This document shows, one piece after another, positions 60,670-64,000 of a stretch of DNA of 64,000 nt (within the stretch, counting starts at the first letter, position 1; every line of letters begins with the position of its first letter). A program made the position numbers and the translations under genes. The DNA is taken from the NCBI GenBank assembly GCA_029216955.1, contig JANAVB010006999.1:337853-401852 (forward strand), read 5' to 3'. The notes under the pieces are model-generated. The model did not search any database. It saw nothing but the letters and a program-made list of their open reading frames with translations, and was not told the DNA's origin. The stretch is from Iris pallida (lineage: Eukaryota > Streptophyta > Magnoliopsida > Asparagales > Iridaceae).

Positions 60670-61224
60670 AGAGAAAAAAGAAGAGAGAGAAGAGAAAATG
60701 ATAAAGAGGGAAAGGATAGAATCTTTTCAAGTTTTCTTGTCCTTATGGGCAAATTGGACTTCTTGGACTGACCACAAGGACCGTACAGCTATACAATAAG
60801 TGTATACATATTTCTATACCTTTTGTGTGTACAAGGCGCTGAAACCAAATTGAGAAGTGACTAGGAATCCCTACCATTATTTTTTCTGAAAAGTAGGACA
60901 TGTACCATCTGCCCAAATTTCAAAATATCCTACATAGAGGCAAGGAAACCTTTGTGTAAATGAGTCCACATATCACATCACTGGATATTAAAATGAAACC
61001 TAGAATAACTGCATTCAATTAGGATAGGCATAAAGGAAGAAATGCATCATCTTGTACCAGGCCTTCTAGCATTTCAAACAAATTTGAACATGTAACTAAC
61101 ATAACTTCATAATTGTATATAGTCCCAGGTTGCGTCAAACGTAACATAAAGATCAGATTACATCACATACCATTAGTGCCCTGGAAAGGTCATCTCTTTT
61201 GACCTCAAAATCATCACTTCTTGG
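26662..61224 (-). CDS. MMS19: MMS19 / MET18 homologue, C-terminal 13 exons (5' part outside window)
   Basis: MMS19 is the HEAT-repeat scaffold of the cytosolic iron-sulfur assembly targeting complex. It hands Fe-S clusters to DNA polymerases, helicases such as XPD, and DNA glycosylases. Minus-strand exons, 5' to 3': 61171-61224, 56967-57053, 56116-56839, 42212-42591, 42027-42100, 32977-33082, 31821-32737, 30432-30507, 30203-30314, 27875-27951, 26997-27077, 26796-26875, 26662-26695. All introns are GT..AG and all phases agree, giving 2,802 nt with one terminal stop. Collinear matches to plant MMS19 include RDDLSRALM, DSLKYLTNC, GLAWVGKGLLLRGHERLKEI, IRPLYKQRFFS, RETAIQCLVAMSALPHSKIYP and EAVRCRQAW. 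Arabidopsis MMS19 has about 1,130 residues, so about 200 N-terminal residues lie beyond the window. Introns reach 13.5 kb through transposon insertion. Exons look intact. Confidence 0.95.
26796..26875 (-). CDS. MMS19: MMS19 penultimate exon
   Basis: Encodes VLRALSNSLDDRKRAVRQEA then VRCRQAW, the last HEAT repeat, one of the best conserved parts of the protein. The donor is ATG|gttcgg. Confidence 0.93.
26997..27077 (-). CDS. MMS19: MMS19 exon (LVRETAIQCL..)
   Basis: 27 codons, phase 0 at both ends: LVRETAIQCLVAMSALPHSK followed by IYPMRPQ. Very close to the plant consensus. Confidence 0.95.
27875..27951 (-). CDS. MMS19: MMS19 exon (HIIISHLIRLISYPHSM)
   Basis: Enters in phase 1 and ends in phase 0. 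Encodes KETVMENVHIIISHLIRLIS and YPHSM, matching the AHIIIECLIKLTSYPH region of Arabidopsis MMS19. Confidence 0.93.
28000..30200 (-). other. MMS19 intron (27952-30202)
   Basis: About 2.25 kb of AT-rich sequence. I see no complete transposon ends or domain-bearing ORF. The stretch at 29105-29340 is less AT-rich but was not identified. Confidence 0.5.
30203..30314 (-). CDS. MMS19: MMS19 exon (LLLVLSGILMDEN)
   Basis: Encodes VLLPLLDGLSVLSSDLLNKE then MTYSLLLVLSGILMDEN, matching the plant pattern of a helix pair ending LLLVLSG. Confidence 0.93.
30432..30507 (-). CDS. MMS19: MMS19 exon (FGHVISGTPLAAVVADSKK)
   Basis: Short exon encoding YVLYRAFGHVISGTPLAAVV then ADSKK, matching the AHVISNVPVTVILDNTKK block of Arabidopsis. 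Confidence 0.92.
30508..31820 (-). other. MMS19 intron (1.3 kb)
   Basis: No recognisable element or coding sequence. Confidence 0.5.
31821..32737 (-). CDS. MMS19: MMS19 large exon (917 bp)
   Basis: About 305 codons. Visible blocks: IVQKAYNIVLSTISSPLEPL, DEWLVSLFASVVTALRP, LRGHIPAAQALASIINKWP, MHAIDGLAWVGKGLLLRGHE and DSEVCLTKKFHSKIRPLYKQ. These correspond in order to the C-terminal HEAT region that in other MMS19 proteins contacts CIA2 and CIA1 and client enzymes. It is intact, without stops. Confidence 0.96.
32977..33082 (-). CDS. MMS19: MMS19 exon (VAMQFAVNIWNLMETSGAF)
   Basis: Phase-1 completion of a Trp codon. Encodes RIEQVAMQFAVNIWNLMETS and GAFGICLERK. The donor is AAG|gtagcc; read-through would add about 20 residues and a stop. 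Confidence 0.88.
33609..33739 (-). repeat. Copia 3' LTR (131 bp)
   Basis: Matches 37873-38003 at about 128 of 131 positions. A purine-rich stretch on the minus strand (agcttgagggatgg, 33740-33753) precedes it and fits the polypurine tract. Confidence 0.93.
33747..35643 (-). pseudogene. Copia RT-RNase H region
   Basis: The RT frame (34225-35604) shows the block WNLVDLPTGKQAVDCKWVF, ARLVAKGYSQTYGEDYFKTF, LLQLDIKNAFLHGDLDEEVY, ALYGLKQ and GVYVDDIVITGDD (catalytic DD). A stop separates it from the RNase H part (33747-34112), which has SSSEAEYRAIAHGTSEILYM, DNQSAIHIATNPVFHERTKH and IADIFTKPL. In YGLKQLRRAWF the usual Ala-Pro after the Gln is replaced by Leu-Arg. Confidence 0.9.
35647..36550 (-). 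pseudogene. Copia integrase region
   Basis: Pieces in three frames: PCSLAKHHRVPYPVS (end of the GAG-pre-integrase/HHCC area), VDDYSCVTFIYLMKNRSELF, FRSDNGREYLSRDL, CTYTPQQNGVTEHKNRYLLE and VLTACYLINRMPSS, the usual DDE core signatures of Copia integrases. Single-base frameshifts near 36,040-36,210 and 36,300 break it. Confidence 0.88.
36554..37620 (-). pseudogene. Copia gag and protease region
   Basis: The gag frame (37002-37559) has an Arg/Gly-rich stretch followed by the start of a zinc knuckle (CFNCGQ) that is lost to a frameshift. The protease segment (36554-36910) opens AVVIDSGASSHMTGD with the catalytic DSGA. Stops and frameshifts make the polyprotein non-functional. Confidence 0.87.
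37698..37810. repeat. G-rich low-complexity tract in the Copia leader
   Basis: Runs of 7-12 G on the plus strand (C runs in element sense) separated by tactgtagcg-like words, between primer site and gag. Run lengths may be unreliable. Confidence 0.8.
37861..37872 (-). promoter_or_regulatory. Copia primer-binding site (initiator tRNA-Met)
   Basis: TGGTATCAGAGC on the minus strand directly abuts the 5' LTR end. It is the standard site complementary to plant initiator tRNA-Met. Confidence 0.93.
37873..38003 (-). repeat. Copia 5' LTR (131 bp)
   Basis: TG..CA ends, flanked by TCCTA. Differs from the 3' LTR by an AT swap near 37921 and one C/T change near 37977. Confidence 0.93.
38009..38640. other. 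MMS19 intron sequence between Copia and LINE
   Basis: Non-coding. The only structured word noticed is a tRNA A-box-like tagcttagtgg near 38,022, without a B box. Confidence 0.5.
38644..38701. repeat. (TA)n microsatellite
   Basis: About 58 bp of alternating TA. It abuts the 3' end of the LINE fragment. Confidence 0.95.
38702..40655 (-). pseudogene. L1-type LINE, 3' portion with degenerate RT
   Basis: The minus-strand frame 40238-40576 shows LKVDLKASDKI, GLRQGDPIFPYLCALAMEYL and ILLKLQNMTGLHVNEEKN further on, the same block order as the RT at 18 kb. The catalytic box reads SAYDVLIFSK instead of ADDxLIF, so the first Asp is lost. The frame is broken at several points, and the rest to 38.7 kb is the decayed C-terminal and 3' UTR region. 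No clear poly(A) tail is present; the (TA)n tract lies at the 3' end. Confidence 0.82.
39011..39237. repeat. 116-bp tandem duplication in the LINE 3' region
   Basis: The segment starting agcacagtgacatttttcct occurs at 39011 and again at 39127 with almost no changes (ctcagtagca versus ctcagttgca). Recent by its identity. Confidence 0.9.
40656..41830 (+). pseudogene. LINE ORF1 fragment in opposite orientation (probable twin-priming inversion)
   Basis: Plus-strand frames 40946-41353 and 41442-41723 resemble the N-terminal part of plant L1 ORF1: an Ala/Pro/Thr-rich leader, RSYAGVLRPD, then a DUF4283-like domain with FRYSLIIKFSSGCPKLPRV, MDPRNIVLHLTTEEDH and FRLLKWSVDVNRNEES. Its 5' end faces the junction with the minus-strand RT fragment. 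A frame break near 41,355-41,440 separates the two parts. Confidence 0.72.
41831..41885. repeat. (TA)n-(CA)n compound microsatellite
   Basis: tatatatatata tagtga followed by (CA)n. The tatatatatatagtga word is also present at the left side of the LINE (38690-38705). Confidence 0.9.
42027..42100 (-). CDS. MMS19: MMS19 exon (ECYSNRVLPW)
   Basis: 74 bp after acceptor catttag: VDGNLRSAEILVPLLECYSN RVLP, then a split Trp codon. Separated from the next exon by an 8.9-kb intron filled with a Copia element and a LINE. Confidence 0.92.
42212..42591 (-). CDS. MMS19: MMS19 exon (380 bp)
   Basis: Completes the phase-1 codon left by the upstream exon 13.5 kb away and ends GCCTGT|gtatgt. Encodes KGLQVLATFPGDCSPI, FLWNLSLKSLAQIGLYIEK, and GVTGPEYMSMVIDGIEEAI (compare CSTGPKYVEKMVQGLEEAF in Arabidopsis). 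Confidence 0.94.
42601..43090. other. MMS19 intron sequence left of the solo LTR
   Basis: Non-coding, with a C run at 42929-42947. No element ends recognised. Confidence 0.5.
43091..44991 (+). mobile_element. Solo LTR of a Tekay-like Ty3-gypsy element, TSD GCACA
   Basis: The LTR 43096-44986 (1,891 bp) begins TGTAGTGTCCCG, ends CAGGACGTGACA and is flanked by the perfect duplication GCACA (43091-43095, 44987-44991). No internal domain or second LTR is present, so it is a solo LTR left by recombination. The GTGACA end suggests the plus orientation and kinship with the LTR at 588-3575, although the sequences differ. The short ORF at 44082-44297 is not recognised as a gene. Confidence 0.88.
43620..43948. 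repeat. 165-bp tandem duplication inside the solo LTR
   Basis: Two head-to-tail copies start at about 43620 and 43785 (gacacgatgt..ttgaatcgat), with only a handful of substitutions. Confidence 0.92.
44992..46385. other. MMS19 intron sequence between solo LTR and Sirevirus
   Basis: AT-rich and non-coding. An A run at 45827-45838 is present. No recognisable element. Confidence 0.5.
46386..47452 (-). repeat. Sirevirus 3' LTR (1,067 bp)
   Basis: In minus sense TGTTGGCCCATT..CCTACA. A TATA-like CCTATAAATAG lies at 46910-46920. Upstream of it, at 46940-46972 and 47047-47080, are clustered GAATTCGG/CCGAACTC motifs. Confidence 0.94.
46910..46972 (-). promoter_or_regulatory. LTR core promoter: TATA box plus upstream CGAATTCGG-type motifs
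   Basis: On the minus strand, gcccgaattctgtccgaatt is followed about 20 bp later by CCTATAAATAGAGAAGG. The same arrangement occurs in the 5' LTR near 55429-55480. Function is inferred from the motif layout. Confidence 0.55.
47453..47632 (-). other. Three polypurine-tract-like sites next to the 3' LTR
   Basis: On the minus strand: AAAATGGGGGAGAT at 47453-47466 directly before the LTR, CAAAGGGGGAG at about 47580-47590, and GCGGGGGAGC at about 47621-47631. Multiple polypurine tracts near the 3' LTR are a recognised hallmark of plant Sireviruses. Confidence 0.75.
47981..49284 (-). pseudogene. Extra ORF between pol and 3' LTR (plant-transposon-protein-like), frameshifted
   Basis: The frame opens MAPKFNPSKRKKTNPSEE at 49284 and runs to a stop at 48988. 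It continues in another frame through DINFNDDLLAEILGIPNEGE (about 48830-48930). The last segment (48784 down to 47981) has FNYELHRIIYSTILPKS, LELSAMYHILKGIPFSAP, a Pro-rich stretch and an acidic tail DDDDEDDDEEM. The FNxxLLHxI..ILPKS..YHIL pattern resembles the 'putative plant transposon protein' domain found in various plant retrotransposon ORFs; I could not run a profile search. It lies where Sireviruses may carry an env-like ORF, but no signal peptide or transmembrane segment is evident. At least two frame disruptions are present. Confidence 0.65.
49531..49605 (-). promoter_or_regulatory. Internal promoter-like module upstream of the extra ORF
   Basis: On the minus strand a cluster of GAATTCGG / GAGTTCGG words (49552-49602) is followed about 12 bp later by GGTTATATATACAG (TATA box, 49528-49541). 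About 240 bp of leader then leads to the ATG at 49284. The layout parallels the LTR promoter at 46910-46972. Inference only. Confidence 0.5.
49896..52157 (-). CDS. Sirevirus Copia polymerase: integrase C-part, RT and RNase H (open 753 codons)
   Basis: The frame is open for 753 codons; the M at its start is internal to integrase, not a true start. In order: integrase end CPRTPQQNGVVERKNRTLTE, GCKCFILNTKDNLGKFD, then RT with ELVPRPIDHPVIGTRWVFRN, ARLVAQGYNQEEGIDYDETY, LFQMDVESAFLNGFIKEEVF, ALYGLKQAPRAWYDRL and IYVDDIIFGSTDE (catalytic DD), then RNase H with LSTTEAEYIAAGRCCAQILW, CDNTSTINLTKNPVCHSRTK and LADIFTKPL. The catalytic motifs look intact, but the upstream frame is shifted, so this part cannot be translated from gag without repair. 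Confidence 0.93.
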   Translation of the reverse strand: MEANSRMLILSNFVTHDFVHEFSCPRTPQQNGVVERKNRTLTEMARVMLNQFSLPKYFWAEAVNTACFVLNRVLIRPKLKKTPFELWFDRIPSVSYFRIFGCKCFILNTKDNLGKFDKKADEGIFLGYAAKSKGYRVFNKRTMIIEESINVTFDELNQMTIDDSDEDLTASSSTSADPQPSSALAEPPREDPGTSYLQNLPKRLKFTADHPKDLVIGDITKGVRTRTSSRDIVSSVAFISQLEPKTIDEACSDSFWIDAMQEELNQFERNQVWELVPRPIDHPVIGTRWVFRNKLNENGLVTRNKARLVAQGYNQEEGIDYDETYAPVARLESIRMLCAFACFHDFKLFQMDVESAFLNGFIKEEVFVAQPPGFTDFKNPDHVFRLKKALYGLKQAPRAWYDRLSSFLLDNGFSKGKVDTTLFIKSFNGKLLLIQIYVDDIIFGSTDESLCQEFSKCMQNEFEMSMMGELKFFLGLQIKQTDNGTFINQAKYTKDLLKKFDLDNVKPIGTPMATSTKLDSDEQGKPVDTRKYRGMIGSLLYLTASRPDIMFSVCLCARFQANPKESHLSAVKRIFRYLKGTSSVGLWYPKTKSFDLIGYSDADFAGCKVDRKSISGTCHFLGKALVSWFSKKQNSVALSTTEAEYIAAGRCCAQILWMKQTLEDYDLFYTHIPIFCDNTSTINLTKNPVCHSRTKHIEIRHHFLRDHHQNGDINLVYIDTENQLADIFTKPLAEDRFNYLRRELGILDINNIN
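52133..52945 (-). pseudogene. Sirevirus protease, GAG-pre-integrase and integrase N-part
   Basis: The protease motif KWILDSGCSRHMTGD (about 52885-52935) begins in a frame different from gag. A base change in an A run (about 52863-52872) shifts to the frame 52133-52834, which has HLWHMRLGHANVDTISRLS, a CSQCEKNKATRSTF zinc-binding block and FVIVDDFSRYTWVYFL. A further missing base near 52,175 shifts it out of the long RT frame. Confidence 0.88.
52946..54808 (-). CDS. Sirevirus gag (620 codons)
   Basis: ATG at 54808. It opens MATVKFTSEGQATNRPPLFD then YTYWKTRMSFFL, the DUF4219/UBN2 gag start. EYEAFKMKPNETVTQMFERF follows, then a CCHC knuckle CYGCKKKGHMKKDC (about 53920-53960), a coiled-coil-like Lys/Glu-rich stretch (about 53350-53650) and a second knuckle CHYCGLIGHISSAC (about 53080-53130). 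A second CCHC far downstream and a long gag are common in Sireviruses. The stop at 52946 follows a frame change relative to the protease. The ORF itself appears intact. Confidence 0.9.
   Translation of the reverse strand: MATVKFTSEGQATNRPPLFDGTNYTYWKTRMSFFLKSLDFDLWSIVLDGYQKPPRINVDGVLVEKPHSRYTEEEKKRASLDARAINALFCALDRTEFNRMSICTTANEVWKLLEVTHEGTTQVKESKVSRLTQEYEAFKMKPNETVTQMFERFLDIVNPLSSLGKEYSNHGKIRKLLRALTKNWIPKATAIIEGNDLTTMSLEVLMGKLLTHELELQDFEEPAPKEKSIAFKAQHRKAAEGDSDSSRSDVEDQALLARKFKRFMRHEKRVKENNSNNWYQEDAVCYGCKKKGHMKKDCPTNSSSSKKSNRYEKGNLKKSTSRRYANTSIWHESEASDSEDEQSEDAANVCFMASDQVPTEPVVDTYDDFTFEQLGDAFSDLMTDYRKLRSKYQTSKKVIKEYKGKIGRLTDLLAEVRNNVSESGELSSTKLLLHETTKSSEEKDKIIDQLKEELSKEKKSLRCAQIRMESLTSDYTKLYDTSKRLEIRLGKQPEPAASYPNTCHLPKNRNIPKPNTVRPNPIKPLPQKVKPKQDYRYAFFYTRKPKPTNHAHHSAFNTRHAQCHYCGLIGHISSACRIKKLVDLNVYAWIPKANNSGPYKKWVQKVSSANCFVDGTPFSC
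54890..54901 (-). promoter_or_regulatory. Sirevirus primer-binding site (initiator tRNA-Met)
   Basis: TGGTATCAGAGC on the minus strand, two bases from the 5' LTR end, followed by AGG. Confidence 0.92.
54904..55971 (-). repeat. Sirevirus 5' LTR (1,068 bp)
   Basis: Near-identical to 46386-47452. Same TATA and upstream motif cluster. Bounded by AGAGG on the outside. Confidence 0.94.
56116..56839 (-). CDS. MMS19: MMS19 exon (724 bp)
   Basis: Encodes LDSLKYLTNCIIQYGAGKM, HAKAIWVALKDVIFNF, ILSIASKVSTDCCSRVFQKL and LYLCTELLASCQEL, ending VREHASYA plus a phase-1 base. This is the mid HEAT-repeat region. The downstream donor is only about 145 bp from the Sirevirus insertion (55971). Confidence 0.95.
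56967..57053 (-). CDS. MMS19: MMS19 exon (29 codons)
   Basis: NAYCSSPLFEPFVIPLLLDK followed by LSSSVPLAK, equal in register to SSTPFFEPYAIPLLLEKL of Arabidopsis. Confidence 0.94.
57054..57969. other. MMS19 intron sequence with (CT)n-poly(C) tract
   Basis: Non-coding. A (CT)n run of about 50 bp (57516-57565) runs directly into about 10-12 C. Nothing else recognised. Confidence 0.6.
57970..58632. mobile_element. Mutator-like non-autonomous element with GC-rich interior (Pack-MULE-like)
   Basis: The element 57979-58623 (645 bp) has TIRs of about 65 bp starting GGCTAAATTGCAAC on the left and GGCTAAATTACAAC on the right. They share the words gataccctcaact and tcaacttgatacc. A near-perfect 9-bp duplication, TATTGTATA (57970-57978) versus TATTATATA (58624-58632), flanks it. 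The interior at 58140-58450 is very C-rich, unlike the AT-rich flanks, and gives a Pro/Ala-rich frame (58084-58515). Such an interior could be a captured gene fragment, but its source was not recognised. Confidence 0.75.
58633..60260. other. AT-rich MMS19 intron sequence
   Basis: No gene or complete element recognised. A (C)ATACACATG..-type region near 59,150-59,300 resembles none of the other repeats here. Confidence 0.45.
60261..60584. mobile_element. Decayed Mutator-like MITE
   Basis: The left end, gctaatgtataagtatatat..tcctaaactttttcctatttgc, pairs with the right end read inward, ggctaatttgcaatcatacc..ctagacttttcccattatgc. Inward words gcaagttg and taaaactattacaatta also pair. The flanking sequence is A-rich, so a target duplication cannot be fixed. 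Confidence 0.55.
60632..60667. repeat. (GA)n microsatellite
   Basis: About 36 bp of GA dinucleotides within a purine-rich region (60,120-60,710). Confidence 0.93.
61171..61224 (-). CDS. MMS19: MMS19 exon, most 5' one visible
   Basis: 18 codons, PRSDDFEVKRDDLSRALM, between acceptor atatgcag and donor gtatgtg. The RDDLSRALM block matches REDLSRGLL. No further exon was recognised between here and 64,000. Confidence 0.85.
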
Positions 61225-62366
61225 CTGCATATAGTGAAAACCACAATACAAATCAACAAAAATGAAAATATAGCACAAGCAGGAATGTATGAATGCAGCC
61301 AATGGAGAGATACAGAGGCTTCATAAAGAAACAAAGATATAGATCAAACATTATATGTGCATAAAGAGAAGCACTAAGTTAGTCACTTGGTGAGTATACC
61401 ATATATAAATAAAAATGTGACTAGAGAATATCCAGGATGTTTAAGGCTGCAAAGGAGATACAAAACAATCTTAAAACAACGAACATTTCCTTCAGTGCTG
61501 GTGAAGACTTTTTCCAGATTACATATGAGGAGTGGCTTTTCTGAGCAACATAGTATCATCAAAAACGAGGAAGATCAATAAGAAAACAACATAGACATAT
61601 AACTAGGTGTACACAAGAAAGCTAATGAGTTAAGCATAAGACTACAAATAACTAATGTTGTAAAAAGGGAATCACGATACTAAGAACTAAGAAGACAAAC
61701 TATTTACTCATAAACTATATTTTGATAAAGCATCAATAACTACCTAGCTTTGGTCAATAATAGCACCTTCTAACAAAAGAAAATGAATGTTTCTTTTGTA
61801 TGTGTATCAAGGAAAATTATTATGCAACTCTAAGATTATTCCTCAATGCACTTATTGGCAGTGTGATTAGTTTTGCAGGTCAAAACACTATAACACTTTT
61901 AGATATTACGATGTCATTAATATTACGACCACACATAAACAATTGAGCTGTGTTCTTTTAGGAAAAAAGACGTTAACATGGAAACACTTGAGGGGCGTTC
62001 ACTTAGAAAATTATTTTCATTTAACATGGTTCTTCCTGATATGATAGCTGCTGAAAAAACTGATTACGTGTAAAAAGTAAGACAACAGCGCACTTGCGAA
62101 CTAGCCCCGGCCAAAACTAGGCAAGGAAAAAAATTCTACAAAGTTCTAGCACTAGTCCGTGAAGATGGTCGAGATTGAAGCATGCACAATGAATACACTA
62201 ATGAAATGTTTACATGTAAATCAGGAAGAATAGTATCACTTTTGCACTTATGCAATTTTTATCATATGGTAGCAAAGAGGACATTAGATGAAATTCAGCT
62301 GACCTAAAAAATTTGACATAAAGGCTTGATTGCTATAGATTAGATGGAATTGCAATGTATGCTCTA
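61225..62366. other. MMS19 intron or upstream sequence
   Basis: AT-rich, with no exon recognised. The next upstream exon of MMS19 should end close to a Tyr-Phe-Pro-rich block (CYFPLHFTH in Arabidopsis), which I could not find here. Confidence 0.5.
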
Positions 62367-62595
62367 GTGACGCTTACATGAGAGAAGAACTACTGACTCT
62401 AGATTCCCTTTTCATGCCCCTACAAGAGCGAATGAGGGTTTGCATGAAGAAATGACTTCACAAGATAATGGAGGCCAGGCTTCAACATCTACACAAGCCC
62501 AGACAGGTGCAGCTGGATCATCCCACCTCTATGTATCAGTAATTAATCCCGACCAGAAAGCAAAGTGGCTCAAGCCCAAGAAGCACCAGAAGTGA
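62367..62595 (+). pseudogene. Short coding-like fragment, unidentified
   Basis: An open frame of about 75 codons without its own upstream ATG reads FPFHAPTRANEGLHEEMTSQ, then a Ser/Thr/Gln-rich segment, and ends LYVSVINPDQKAKWLKPKK HQK with a TGA at 62593-62595. The composition looks more protein-like than the surroundings. I do not recognise the family. It could be a transposon-borne or retroposed gene fragment, or chance. It is antisense to MMS19. Confidence 0.3.
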
Positions 62596-64000
62596 TGCAG
62601 AATAATGTCATCCTGGACGGGCTATAGATCAGATCTCGGTTTTTAAGTCTTAAAGTATTGAGACAATGGTTGTAGATGTTGTATGTCGGGTTGATGTCGA
62701 ATTGAGTTTTTTTATGTATGTCTGGGACATGAAGGGGACATTTTAAAATGTTGGATATCAATAAATGTAATATTTTATATGTTATATAACCTAAACATCC
62801 TATCTAAATCTAATTACTAATGCAAATAAATCGAATAATTTAAAGGTAATTCTCGCATGGGAGATTGGAATGACCAGAGTGGAGCCTTGCCTGCCTGTGT
62901 TGGAGACAAACACAAATCGAGAGAGGAGAGAGAAAGATGGCAACAATGAGATCAAGAGAGGAGAGACAGATGTTAGAGTTTTGTTGGAGTTAGTTATTGA
63001 TTACGGATTTAAGCCCTTTGAAATCAAACCCGACCCCTTTGATTACGGATAAAACTAAAAAGAAAAAAAAGGATTCTTCAAATATCGTCAACTGACTTCT
63101 GTAAATAACGGTATCAACCGACATGTCGAAAAAATCTAGAAATATCAATCAACTTTTTACGAAACACCATAAACCGACATGTCACTCGACATCTACAACA
63201 CCAATTCAGACAACATAAGTTGTAACAATATCATGTAATCCTAAACATGTTTCAGAGTGGGAGATGAACTGCATTCAAGTGTAAACTATCACATGTTTTA
63301 TGATTTTATGACTTTACTTGAATTGCCAAAATAAAGGGAAAAAACTCTAGGTCATACAAACTTAAGGTGCAAACTATTGTAAAACTTAGAGGAACTAAGA
63401 CAACGTGGCATATGTGAGATATTGCATGCCTACAAGGTGATTGATAGTGTGAAATAACTGAATGATAATGAAGTTGTGGCAAACAAAGTAGGTACTTTTC
63501 TATATATCATCAGACTGGTAAAAATATGAATACAACAATCATGGTACAATAAAGATAACAATATGAATACAACTCTCATGGTATAATAAGGGAAAGTTAA
63601 ATACTTAAAGTTGTGAGTATTGATATCAAATGTCTATGATTATATGATACACATATAAACATCCAGTATTGCTAAAACTAAATCATCACACTCAAAAGTG
63701 ATTGTGGTGACTTTCGACTCCCTTAACCAATATAATGTGTTTCTATACCAATTATATATATTCTCCTGAAATGTTCATGGAATAAACTAACAAGCACCAG
63801 ATGTTTAGTCTTTCAGAGAGGCTTATAACATGAGAAACAACAATTAAACTTCAACCAGAAAACAAAGAACTCTTCATCTCCTAGAGTGGTTATGACTGAA
63901 TGTATCATGCAGGATAGTACAGAGCATTCGTGTAGCATCCAGTCGAACTGGCAGTTTTTACTACCTAGTATCTCCTCGGTAAAGGGTGACTATTACACTT
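62596..64000. other. Unassigned AT-rich sequence to window end
   Basis: No exon, RNA gene or complete transposon recognised. The 5' remainder of MMS19 must lie further right. Confidence 0.5.

Overview
The window is nuclear plant DNA, almost certainly angiosperm. The evidence is a spliced MMS19 gene whose exons translate into a plant-type protein, together with Copia, Tekay-like Ty3-gypsy, L1-type LINE, hAT and MITE families that are typical of flowering plants. The base composition is AT-rich apart from CpG-rich islands inside LTRs. I would guess eudicot, but I cannot name the species. No rRNA, tRNA, CRISPR or prokaryotic-style operon was seen.

Region 1-26 kb is a nest of transposons. Bases 1-3575 are the 3' end of a plus-strand Ty3-gypsy element: a pol tail followed by a 2,988-bp LTR. 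A short AT-rich stretch with three hairpin or MITE-like elements follows (4.0-5.8 kb). From 5906 to 25855 lies one full-length minus-strand L1-type LINE of about 5.5 kb net, bounded by a 16-bp target duplication. It has been split twice. A 10,673-bp LTR element with 4,676-bp LTRs and a 1.3-kb non-coding interior (7411-18083, duplication ATAAT) sits in the reverse transcriptase. A 3.7-kb hAT transposon (21531-25271) sits in ORF1.

Region 26.6-61.2 kb is the main host gene, on the minus strand: the C-terminal 13 exons of MMS19/MET18, which encodes the large HEAT-repeat scaffold of the cytosolic Fe-S cluster targeting complex. The exons total 2,802 nt (933 codons plus stop), every junction keeps frame, and every boundary is GT..AG. 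They span 34.6 kb because the introns are full of transposons. The intron at 33083-42026 holds an Ale/Ivana-like short-LTR Copia element (33609-38003) and a rearranged LINE (38.7-41.8 kb). The intron at 42592-56115 holds a Tekay-like solo LTR (43096-44986) and a 9,586-bp Sirevirus-type Copia element (46386-55971). The intron at 57054-61170 holds two Mutator-like non-autonomous elements. Both Copia elements lie in the same transcriptional sense as MMS19.

The 5' part of MMS19 (about 200 residues by comparison with Arabidopsis) lies beyond 64,000. The sequence from 61,225 to the end is intronic or upstream, with one short unidentified coding-like fragment.

The most unusual items are: the Sirevirus-type element, which carries an extra ORF downstream of pol behind what looks like a copy of the LTR promoter module; the giant-LTR non-autonomous element with an 18-20-bp CpG-rich tandem array and a CT-rich leader in each LTR; and the degree to which a conserved single-copy housekeeping gene has been stretched by sense-oriented retrotransposons.
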